Assembly (NCBI GenBank): GCA_022545645.1
Contig: JACZQQ010000152.1
Location: 1-6,506, forward strand
Direction of reading: 5' to 3'
Origin: Acidobacteriota bacterium
GTDB taxonomy: Bacteria; Acidobacteriota; UBA6911; RPQK01; JADFOI01
DNA length: 6,506 bases
Each line of letters opens with the position of its first letter. Position 1 is the stretch's first letter. The position numbers were made by a program, and so were the translations under genes. Positions 1 through 4,878 of this stretch are shown here, one piece after another. The notes beneath the pieces were generated by a model that was not told where the DNA came from, did no database searches, and saw only the letters and a program-made list of their open reading frames with translations.

Positions 1-20
1 GAAAAGGAGGGGAGCGGATG

Positions 21-131
21 GTAGGGGTCAGCCGGTGGCTGACCCGAACAGTCAGGATTGCAAAAGCTGGAGCCACACGGGCCAGATCGTGCTGCCCGGT
101 CGGTTCGGGTCAGCCACCGGCTGACCCCTAC
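21..131. repeat. REPIN-like inverted pair of REP hairpins
   Basis: Positions 21-49 and 103-131 are exact 29-bp reverse complements separated by 53 nt. Each arm is itself a hairpin: GGGTCAGCC, loop GGT, GGCTGACCC (25-33, 34-36, 37-45 in the left copy). Each hairpin is preceded on its own strand by GTAG (21-24 on plus; 131-128 on minus). A GTAG or GGAG tetranucleotide 5' of a palindrome is the hallmark of REP elements mobilised by RAYT (Y1/TnpA_REP) transposases, and two REPs in inverted orientation form a REPIN. The element sits just past the 3' end of the cyclase gene, the usual extragenic setting, where it could act on mRNA 3' ends. No RAYT gene is in the window. The perfect arms suggest a recent or constrained copy. 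Membership of a genome-wide family is inferred. Confidence 0.75.
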
Positions 132-164
132 GCATATCGAATACCGCAGGAGTGGCGGATCAAC

Positions 165-1199
165 TCAAAATGTGGCGATAGGATTTACCGGGGATCCTGT
201 TCCACCGGGAACAGGCATGGGGGCCACGGTGAGCAGGAACTCCCAACGGTTGAGTCGCGCTGCCGTTTCGGCTAACTCTTCCAGATCAGTGTTATCGAAG
301 ATAGGTACGCCGAGAGCTACCAAAAGAAGCCGGTGGAGGGGAAACCCCGGGCCTTCAATCCCCGAGGGTCTTACATCGCCAACCCCATCGGTTCCCACCA
401 TGGCAACGTCTCTTTCCTTCAACCACCTGGCGCAGGAAGCGTGGAGTCCCGCCATACCCGATGACGAGGTAAAAGGTCCAACCACCGCCCGTCTTGCCCA
501 GCGACCCGTGCGGACAAAGATTACATCTCCACTCGAGATCCGAACTCCTATCTCCCTCTCCCACGCTTCCAGGTCCTCCGGGTAGATCGGCGTTCCCTGT
601 TCCAGGTAGGGAACCCCCTTGAGTCTGGGAATATCGACCAGAATGGCTCGCGTAAAGATACCGTTCTTGAGGGTGAGGATATCGAGTTTTCCGGCTCCCT
701 CCCGGGTCACCTCCTGCTGAGAGAAACCGTTGTACATTTTCCCGTTGTGGAAAAAATGAGAGAGGGCATCGAGGTGGGTGAAGGCGCTGCCGTGGTAGGA
801 GATGGCATAGCTGTCGGCACTGGACCGGTCGGGATCATCGACGCCATTGCGAAGCATGACATGTTCAAACGGAACTGGATTGTCGAGAGACTTTTCTTTA
901 TTTAAGGGGCGCGCCAGCGAAATCGAGATTCCTTCCCTGACCAGCCCAGCAGCCTGCTTCTGCTTCTCTGGAGTAATCAGGTTGACGGCTCCCAACTGAT
1001 CCTTTGGTCCCCAGCGTCCCCAGTTGGAGAGCTCGGTCATCCACCGATCAATGTCCTCCTCGGTCAGCTCTCGTTCTGCCTGGGGAGTGGCCTGAAGGGA
1101 CCCCTGCACAGAAAAGATCGACAGGACGACCACGAGCAGGAGTATTCCCCAACCGGCGATGCGAGTCAGGGAATGCAGTAACTCAATATTTTTGCTCAT
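165..1199 (-). CDS. Exported cyclase-family protein (kynurenine formamidase-like metal hydrolase)
   Basis: A protein of 344 residues from ATG 1199 (345 from the adjacent GTG at 1202; numbering below uses the GTG). It belongs to the putative cyclase superfamily (PF04199), metal-dependent amide/ester hydrolases that include bacterial kynurenine formamidase. The family signature HGxxxTHxDxxxH is present as HGSAFTHLDALSH at 137-149, giving the metal ligands His137, His143, Asp145 and His149. Conserved downstream blocks are GDVIFVRTGRW (225-235), the TDGVG/FPLH region (271-290) and the C-terminal APMPVPGGTGSPVNP segment. Residues about 15-36 are a hydrophobic stretch after a basic N-terminus, so the enzyme is probably secreted or membrane-anchored; the catalytic domain starts near residue 50. 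AGAGGA lies 5-8 nt upstream of the GTG/ATG pair, and ATG fits slightly better. The stop is TGA. The gene diverges from the plus-strand cluster. The substrate cannot be told, and a role in tryptophan catabolism is not implied. Confidence 0.88.
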   Translation of the reverse strand: MSKNIELLHSLTRIAGWGILLLVVVLSIFSVQGSLQATPQAERELTEEDIDRWMTELSNWGRWGPKDQLGAVNLITPEKQKQAAGLVREGISISLARPLNKEKSLDNPVPFEHVMLRNGVDDPDRSSADSYAISYHGSAFTHLDALSHFFHNGKMYNGFSQQEVTREGAGKLDILTLKNGIFTRAILVDIPRLKGVPYLEQGTPIYPEDLEAWEREIGVRISSGDVIFVRTGRWARRAVVGPFTSSSGMAGLHASCARWLKERDVAMVGTDGVGDVRPSGIEGPGFPLHRLLLVALGVPIFDNTDLEELAETAARLNRWEFLLTVAPMPVPGGTGSPVNPIATF

Positions 1200-1292
1200 C
1201 ACTTTAGTCCTCTACTCTAGTTCCCAAGTGCCTTTCCTTCAAGATGGGCACCTGTCCTCGAAATCTTAAAAGGGAAAGGGTTCCATGGCAAG

Positions 1293-1468
1293 GCCAAAAG
1301 AGAGAGGAGTGACTGTCATTGCGCCCATCGTCTCAAGATGGATAGGACATCCGCAGGGTGCAGGAGCTTCTCGGACACATGGATGTGCGAACGACGATGG
1401 TCTGTACACATGTCCTGAATCGCGGCGGTCTGGGTGTCAGAAGTCCCTGGACTCTTTGTGAATCCTGA
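1293..1468 (+). pseudogene. Degraded C-terminus of an integron-type tyrosine recombinase (IntI-like)
   Basis: From 1346 one frame reads DIRRVQELLGHMDVRTTM, then VCTHVLNRGGLGVRSP, and stops at TGA 1466-1468. This is the C-terminal block of integron integrases, family form DIRTVQELLGHxDVxTTMIYTHVLNRGGxGVRSPLD. The LLGH histidine is kept, but the catalytic tyrosine of YTHVL is TGT (Cys) at 1403-1405. Immediately upstream the frame has TAG (1343-1345) where the family has a Tyr. Farther left, pieces such as A-K-R (1293-1301), C-H (1314-1319) and an H-x-L-K remnant (1326-1337) can be aligned only with deletions and frameshifts, and the HxLRH box is missing. The remnant is therefore inactive. No start or N-terminal catalytic Arg region was found. 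Assignment of the right-hand block is firm; the left boundary is approximate. Confidence 0.78.
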
Positions 1469-1551
1469 TGGCGACGGGTATGATCAGGAAACGGCATCAG
1501 ACGCTCGGGGTCAGGTGACGGGTTATCAAAGGCTGGGATTGCCGAGCTAGA

Positions 1552-1647
1552 CCCTAAATGACGCTGTGGGCGAACAAGCGGCTTGAGACGGACTCTCGTC
1601 CCCCCGCTTTAAGGCAGGACTTGGCCGCTCAGGCCTAGCGTTATAGC
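1552..1647. other. attC-like structured element (possible relic cassette recombination site)
   Basis: An imperfect outer inverted repeat, CTAAATGACGCT (1554-1565) against AGCGTTATAG (1637-1646), encloses an inner pair AGCGGC (1577-1582) and GCCGCT (1624-1629). A small central hairpin, GGAC-TCTC-GTCC (1590-1601), lies inside. The right end, with GCCGCTCAGGC followed by AGCGTTATAGC, resembles the 3' half of many attC sites, which end CGTTAG-R-C; the core triplet GTT is there, but the consensus GTTRRRY is not met because of the T in GTTATAG. Length (about 95 nt) and nested arms fit attC, as does the position 83 nt past an integron-integrase relic. The left core is degenerate (AAATGAC in place of YYYAAC). 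It may be a decayed site or an unrelated structured sequence. Confidence 0.35.
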
Positions 1648-1694
1648 TCTAGTCGGGATAGATCCACTAATAGGTTTGAGAACTGAAGAAAAGA

Positions 1695-2534
1695 ATGATG
1701 AATATCGATGCATTGGTAGACAAACATTACGGCTTCGGCGGGATCATGGAGAAAATTGAAGCTGGACTCAATTTAGCTGGCAAAGATGCCCATTCACTTA
1801 CGGTTGATGACTTAGCTCCTCTTGATGAGTTTCACACCCGAGGGCGAGAGTCGACTCTTGAGATCGCAGAGCTGGCGAATTTAAAGGCATCTGATCTTGT
1901 CCTTGATGTTGGCTGTGGCTTGGGTGGCACCGCGCGTCACCTGGCGGAACAATATAAGTGTCATGTTGTCGGTGTGGACCTTACAGAGGAGTATATATCC
2001 GTTGGGAAAAAGCTTACGGAACTTGTCGGCCTGAGTGATCGGGTGGAGCTACGTCAGGGTAGTGCACTCGAAATTCCCTATGAAGATGGGAGGTTCGATG
2101 TCGTATGGACTGAGCATGTACAGATGAATATTGCTGATAAGAATCGGTTTTACTCCGAAATAGCGAGGGTTTTAAAACCAGGCGGTCGCCTGCTATTCCA
2201 TGATATCTTTCGTGGTCGTGGAGATCCCCCGTTTTACCCAGCACCTTGGGCTGAAGATGACTCAATTAGTGCTCTGGTAACAGAGACGGAAGCGCGCGCG
2301 TTTATAGAGCAGGTGGGACTGGAGATCGATCAATGGATCGAGAAAGTTCAGGAGTCGATTGAATCTTTTAAAAGGGTGTCAGCCCAGATTGAACTTGACG
2401 GCACCCCTCCCATAGGCGTGCATCTTTTAATGGGAGACAATGCTAAAGATAAGCTTCAGAATTACGTTCGCAATCTAATCGAAGATCGTGTGTCCGTCGC
2501 TTTGGGAATGGCCCATAAAAAGGGGGAGCTGTAG
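1695..2534 (+). CDS. Class I SAM-dependent methyltransferase
   Basis: A 279-aa protein with the Rossmann methyltransferase core. Motif I is VLDVGCGLGG (69-78), which binds S-adenosylmethionine. The post-I acidic residue is Asp95 in VVGVDLT, which contacts the ribose. Motif II is the FDVVWTEHVQMNI region (134-146), and motif III is RVLKPGGRLLFHD (158-170). The N-terminal 45 residues (IDALVDKHYG, then LTVDDLAPLDEFHTRG) and the WIEKVQESIESF cap region resemble UbiE/sarcosine-dimethylglycine-type small-molecule methyltransferases, but the substrate cannot be named. Start: two ATGs at 1695 and 1698, with only a weak purine-rich stretch upstream. Stop TAG 2532-2534 is followed 14 nt later by the DsbA-like gene, so co-transcription is likely. 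By eye, base composition is more AT-rich than the neighbours, and the gene sits just after the recombinase/attC-like relics, so acquisition by transfer is possible. Confidence 0.88.
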   Translation: MMNIDALVDKHYGFGGIMEKIEAGLNLAGKDAHSLTVDDLAPLDEFHTRGRESTLEIAELANLKASDLVLDVGCGLGGTARHLAEQYKCHVVGVDLTEEYISVGKKLTELVGLSDRVELRQGSALEIPYEDGRFDVVWTEHVQMNIADKNRFYSEIARVLKPGGRLLFHDIFRGRGDPPFYPAPWAEDDSISALVTETEARAFIEQVGLEIDQWIEKVQESIESFKRVSAQIELDGTPPIGVHLLMGDNAKDKLQNYVRNLIEDRVSVALGMAHKKGEL

Positions 2535-2548
2535 GACGAGATCCTAAG

Positions 2549-3145
2549 ATGAGTGTACTGATTCGAGTCTATTCCGATTATGTGTGACCGTACTGTTTCT
2601 TGGCGGAGTTTCCGCTGAAGGAAGCCATCAAGGACAAGGATGTCCAGGTGGAGTGGATGCCCTTTGAACTCCGTCCCAGCCCTCATCCGACCTTGAGACC
2701 GGAGGAGGATTATCTGCAGACGGCCTGGGCCAGCTCCGTATACCCTATGGCAAAAAGAATGGGAATTCGGATCGTACTTCCCCGCGTCTCCCCCCAACCT
2801 TATACCCATCTGGCCTTTGAAGGATTTCAGTACGCGAAGGAGAAAGGGAGTGGGAATGAATACAATGGCCGTGTTTTGCGAGCGTTTTTCCAGGAAGAGC
2901 AGGATATCGGTGATTCTGAGGTCCTCACCCAGTTGGCGGAGGAGGTCGGATTGAACAGGGAGCAATTCAGGGAGGCGCTGGAGACGAGGCAGTACAAGGA
3001 AGCCCATCAGACAGCCCTCTATCATACCCACAAGGAAGCTGGAATCTCGGCCGTTCCGACCTTCATGATTGAAGGCCAGCGTCTACAGGGCCTGCAATCA
3101 AAGGAGACGCTGGAACGCGTGATCGACTTCGCTCAACGTCCCTAG
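2549..3145 (+). CDS. Candidate selenoprotein: DsbA/FrnE-like thiol oxidoreductase with UPYC active site
   Basis: Reading from ATG 2549 through TGA 2585-2587 to TAG 3143-3145 gives 198 residues, normal for the DsbA/FrnE (2-hydroxychromene-2-carboxylate isomerase-like) thioredoxin-fold family. The N-terminus MSVLIRVYSDYV is the first family strand and leads directly into the active site, which reads U13-P14-Y15-C16 in place of CPxC. The helical insert with FELRPSPHP follows, and the cis-proline motif is AVPTF near residues 168-172. There is no signal peptide, so the protein is cytoplasmic. A stem-loop 20 nt after the TGA matches bacterial SECIS geometry. The predicted role is thiol-disulfide exchange, with Sec as the attacking residue. 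A start beyond the TGA (TTG 2600, Leu18) would remove the first strand and the CxxC, so it is implausible. ATG 2549 has GGACGAG upstream, overlapping the methyltransferase stop; the acetyltransferase starts 16 nt downstream. The alternative is a nonsense mutation at one Cys codon. Confidence 0.85.
2585..2587 (+). other. In-frame UGA, predicted selenocysteine codon (Sec13)
   Basis: TGA replaces the first cysteine codon of the CxxC redox motif between GTG (Val12) and CCG (Pro14). The second cysteine, TGT at 2594-2596, is kept. Sec at the first, nucleophilic position of a thioredoxin-fold CxxC is the standard arrangement in known UxxC selenoproteins. Confidence 0.83.
2596..2623 (+). promoter_or_regulatory. 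Predicted bacterial SECIS element of the DsbA-like gene
   Basis: The core stem GCGGA (2603-2607) pairs with TCCGC (2611-2615) around the 3-nt loop GTT (2608-2610). It extends downward by G2602-T2616, T2601-G2617 and T2600-A2618. After a bulged A2619 come C2599-G2620, T2598-G2621, T2597-A2622 and T2596-A2623: 12 pairs in all, several of them G-U. Twenty nt separate the TGA from the first loop base, which is G. Bacterial SECIS elements typically have a small apical loop with G in its first two positions about 16-37 nt past the UGA, where SelB binds. Confidence 0.7.
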
Positions 3146-3161
3146 AGGAGAGTTCAGTCTC

Positions 3162-3656
3162 ATGACCCCGGAAATAGAAATCACCGTAGCACCTGCTTTT
3201 GATTTGGGAACGGCGTCCGAGATATTGATGGATGTCGTGAAATGGCTCAACCAGAAGGGCGAGCCGCTCTGGACCGAAGAACAGGTTTCGGTTGAAGGCC
3301 TCAAGTCGTCTCACAGAATTGAAGAGTCGTTTATTGCCCAGCAAAAGAACAAGCCCATTGGCTGTATGTTCTTGCTCGAGTCTGACCCCTATTTCTGGCC
3401 GGAAATAGAAGATGATTCGAGCTTGTTCCTTCATAAGCTGGCCGTCTTGCGGGAGCTCAAAGGGAAGGGGATTGGCAACCAAATGTTAGAGTGGGCATCC
3501 CAATATGCGAAGAGGCAGGGGAAATCCTGGTTAAGGCTGGACTGTGATGGAGGCAGGCCGAAGCTGAGACAAATTTATGAATCCTTCGGATTCAGCCTGG
3601 TGGATCGAAAACCCCTGGATGAGTTTGATTCGGCCAGATATGAGATTCGTGTTTGA
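3162..3656 (+). CDS. GNAT-family N-acetyltransferase
   Basis: A 164-aa protein of typical length for a single GNAT domain, which transfers acetyl from acetyl-CoA to an amine. Motif A is HKLAVLRELKGKGIGNQML (91-109); the K-G-K-G-I-G turn matches the Q/RxxGxG/A pyrophosphate-binding loop. Motif B is LRQIYESFGFSLVD (135-148), with the usual YExFGF. The N-terminal half includes KPIGCMFLLESDP, the strand pair before motif A. The acceptor cannot be predicted. Start ATG 3162 has AGGAGAG 9 nt upstream, just past the TAG of the DsbA-like gene (16-nt gap), so it probably shares the methyltransferase-DsbA transcript. The stop is TGA 3654-3656. Reading through that TGA gives no family-like sequence, so here it acts as an ordinary stop. 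Confidence 0.87.
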   Translation: MTPEIEITVAPAFDLGTASEILMDVVKWLNQKGEPLWTEEQVSVEGLKSSHRIEESFIAQQKNKPIGCMFLLESDPYFWPEIEDDSSLFLHKLAVLRELKGKGIGNQMLEWASQYAKRQGKSWLRLDCDGGRPKLRQIYESFGFSLVDRKPLDEFDSARYEIRV

Positions 3657-3739
3657 AAGCCGACGGAAAAGGAGAAAGAGTCCCTATGCGGCTACACGGA
3701 CGACGAATCCTGAGATAAACTAGGTTCTTGGAGGCACAG

Positions 3740-4198
3740 ATGAATCACACGCGAAGGGTATTGATGGGCGCAGTCTTCACACTGATGGCGACTCTGGCCT
3801 TGGGGCAACGGATTCAAACGGTCACCGTCATTGCGAATCCGACCTGAGGGTGCTGCCAGGGATGGGTGGGTCACCTGCAGGCAAAGGGTTTTAAGGTCGA
3901 TAGATTTGGAGCGACCAACAGCCAGCTAAACGAGGTTAAGGACAGATATGGTGTGCCGCCGAAACTTCGCGCCTGCCACACCGGTTTGGTGGGAGACTAC
4001 GTGATCGAGGGCCACGTACCCGGCGCAGTCATCAGTCGTTTACTTCGGGAGAAGCCGGCTGTGGTGGGGCTTGCGGTTCCCGGTATGCCGGTTGGATCTC
4101 CAGGGATGGAAGGTCCGGATCCTCAACCCTACACGGTTTATTCGTTTGATCGAGCGGGTAACGTGAAAGTCTACGCGCAGATCGATCCCAGGGAATAA
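3740..4198 (+). CDS. Candidate selenoprotein: exported DUF411 metal-binding protein with TUGCC motif
   Basis: Reading from ATG 3740 through TGA 3845-3847 to TAA 4196-4198 gives 152 residues. Residues 1-23 are a signal peptide: basic MNHTRR, then a hydrophobic stretch ending ATLALG. The mature part follows DUF411: V-T-V-I-A-N-P-T, then U36-G37-C38-C39 with QGW after it (family TCGCCxGW), LRACHTGLV with Cys79 and His80, YVIEGHVP (87-94), and GLAVPGMPVGSPGMEG (110-125). DUF411 proteins are periplasmic or exported, are often encoded near copper and other soft-metal resistance genes, and are thought to bind metal through these cysteines. GGAGG at 3730-3734 lies 5 nt before the ATG, an excellent start that forces translation through the TGA, because the export signal is upstream and the domain downstream. 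The first ATG after the TGA (3866) lacks the signal peptide and the Cys cluster. The gap from the acetyltransferase is 83 nt, so it may be the last gene of that transcript. Confidence 0.87.
3845..3847 (+). other. In-frame UGA, predicted selenocysteine codon (Sec36)
   Basis: TGA stands at the first Cys of the DUF411 TCGCC motif, between ACC (Thr35) and GGG (Gly37). The next two cysteines, TGC-TGC at 3851-3856, are kept. Sec here would be a soft-metal ligand or redox residue in the exported protein. Confidence 0.84.
3854..3883 (+). promoter_or_regulatory. Predicted bacterial SECIS element of the DUF411 gene
   Basis: The upper helix TGGGTG (3863-3868) pairs with CACCTG (3872-3877), four Watson-Crick and two G-U pairs, around the loop GGT (3869-3871). 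A lower helix TGCC (3854-3857) pairs with GGCA (3880-3883), separated by the asymmetric internal loop AGGGA/CA. Twenty-one nt lie between the TGA and the first loop G. Loop size, loop G and spacing nearly match the element in the DsbA-like gene, though the sequences differ. Confidence 0.68.
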
Positions 4199-4230
4199 AG
4201 AAAGTGGAATTCGCCGGGTGAATGCGGGAA

Positions 4231-4249
4231 GGGCAGCTCCTAGCAGCCC
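4231..4249. other. Compact hairpin after the DUF411 gene
   Basis: GGGC-A-GCT, loop CCT, AGC-A-GCCC gives a 7-bp stem broken by one A-A mismatch, 33 nt past the DUF411 stop. No T-run follows on either strand, so it is not a classical intrinsic terminator. It could protect the mRNA 3' end or be chance. Confidence 0.35.
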
Positions 4250-4317
4250 CAGTCTTCCCCAGCCGTGCTCCAGGCAACGAGCGTCACGAGAATCAAGGCG
4301 ATACTCATAAAGATCAT
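4240..4317 (-). CDS. Possible 25-aa hydrophobic peptide (speculative)
   Basis: ATG at 4317 opens a 25-codon frame on the minus strand, MIFMSIALILVTLVAW followed by STAGEDWGC, ending in TAG. The composition is that of a single-pass membrane micropeptide or a bare signal peptide. There is no clear Shine-Dalgarno sequence, and the frame lies in a 200-nt gap between plus-strand genes, so it may be chance. Confidence 0.18.
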   Translation of the reverse strand: MIFMSIALILVTLVAWSTAGEDWGC

Positions 4318-4398
4318 GTTTCTGACTATACTCAGCCCCGGTCGGAAAAAGTGTGATGACGCTCACCGACGACCCAGGACGAAGCTCCGGGCTAACCG

Positions 4399-4815
4399 AT
4401 GAAGAAATCCATTCTTGAAATTTACGCCTTGGCGGTCTGTTTTGTAGCCCTGCTGTGCTTTGTCATTGCACTGGGGATTGGAGTGTACGATCTCATTCAG
4501 ATCACCAACCCGGAATTTACACTCAATGCCTACGAATACGAGCGGCATCAGTCCAATGAGGCCTTTAGAGGGGTCCCGGGCAGAGTAGCGCTGGGAAGGT
4601 TTGCTCCCGGGATTCCTGTGGAGCCCACACAAAGGCCGGAAGAAGAGGTCACCCAACAGCGAGAAGAGAGCTACCAATCGGCACTTCGGTCCGAGGGAAG
4701 ACGAGGGATGCAGAGTCTCATTCGGATCGCGATTATCCTGGTGATCGACGTCTTGGTGTTTGTGCCTCATTGGCTCTGGATCAGGCGAACAAGAGTTGCC
4801 AGCATGGCCAGCTAA
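4399..4815 (+). CDS. Unrecognised two-helix membrane protein
   Basis: A 138-aa protein that I do not recognise as a named family. It has two clear membrane segments, residues 7-30 (YALAVCFVALLCFVIALGIG) and 106-127 (SLIRIAIILVIDVLVFVPHW). Between them is a polar linker of about 75 residues, acidic and Gln-rich around 79-94 (PEEEVTQQREE), with NPEFTLNAYEYERHQSNEAF at 37-56. Lysines at the N-terminus and IRRTR after the second helix suggest both ends are cytoplasmic and the linker outside. An in-frame TAA at 4393-4395 fixes ATG 4399 as the earliest start in this frame; no good ribosome site precedes it, the nearest purine-rich piece being CAGGACGAAG about 15 nt upstream. The 200-nt gap before it argues for its own promoter. 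Coding quality looks real: membrane topology is coherent and no other frame competes. Confidence 0.72.
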   Translation: MKKSILEIYALAVCFVALLCFVIALGIGVYDLIQITNPEFTLNAYEYERHQSNEAFRGVPGRVALGRFAPGIPVEPTQRPEEEVTQQREESYQSALRSEGRRGMQSLIRIAIILVIDVLVFVPHWLWIRRTRVASMAS

Positions 4816-4841
4816 ACCCCTTAGCCCCCGCAGGTTCCCCA

Positions 4842-4870
4842 TTGACCGTATCTGTTGAAACCATTAGACT
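4842..4870 (+). promoter_or_regulatory. Possible sigma-70-type promoter before the 182-aa gene
   Basis: TTGACC (4842-4847) and TAGACT (4865-4870) are separated by 17 nt, matching 5 of 6 and 4 of 6 consensus positions. Transcription would begin around 4876-4879, giving a leaderless or nearly leaderless mRNA for ATG 4879. This is a consensus match only. Confidence 0.3.
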
Positions 4871-4878
4871 AGAGGCAA

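Larger units (their letters stand above)
1203..1694. other. 492-nt intergenic region with recombination relics
   Basis: No intact gene is visible on either strand here. The left part holds the upstream region of the minus-strand cyclase gene. The middle (1293-1468) encodes a broken integron-integrase C-terminus, and 1552-1647 can fold as an attC-like element. The last 45 nt lead into the methyltransferase, with only a weak purine-rich GAAGAAAAG just before the ATG. No convincing -35/-10 pair was found for either flanking gene. Confidence 0.6.

Noticed and set aside
18..275. Gene from ATG 18 with GGAGG just upstream
   Set aside because: The frame runs through the REPIN palindromes and into the antisense of the cyclase gene; its composition is that of a non-coding shadow.
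2600..3145. DsbA-like gene starting at TTG 2600, after the TGA
   Set aside because: This start drops the first strand and the CxxC active site and has no ribosome site, while the in-frame sequence before the TGA is family-like (SVLIRVYSDYV).
3654..3720. Readthrough (Sec) at the TGA ending the acetyltransferase
   Set aside because: The extension is short, Lys/Glu-rich and not family-like, the GNAT domain is already complete, and no Cys is expected there.
3657..3739. Terminator or own promoter between acetyltransferase and DUF411 genes
   Set aside because: No hairpin with a T-run and no -35/-10 pair was seen; only a distant AGCCG/CGGCT pair with a 27-nt or longer gap.
3866..4198. DUF411 gene starting at ATG 3866, after the TGA
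   Set aside because: It would lose the signal peptide and the GCC cysteine cluster; GGAGG and ATG at 3730-3742 mark the true start.
2549..4198. Both TGA-containing genes as ordinary pseudogenes
   Set aside because: Each has a single lesion, placed on the key Cys, with no other stop or frameshift and a SECIS-like hairpin at the right distance. It remains the null hypothesis until Sec genes are found in the genome.
4222..4356. 44-codon plus-strand frame in the 4199-4398 gap
   Set aside because: No ribosome site, no domain or topology, and charged low-complexity sequence; it looks like chance.
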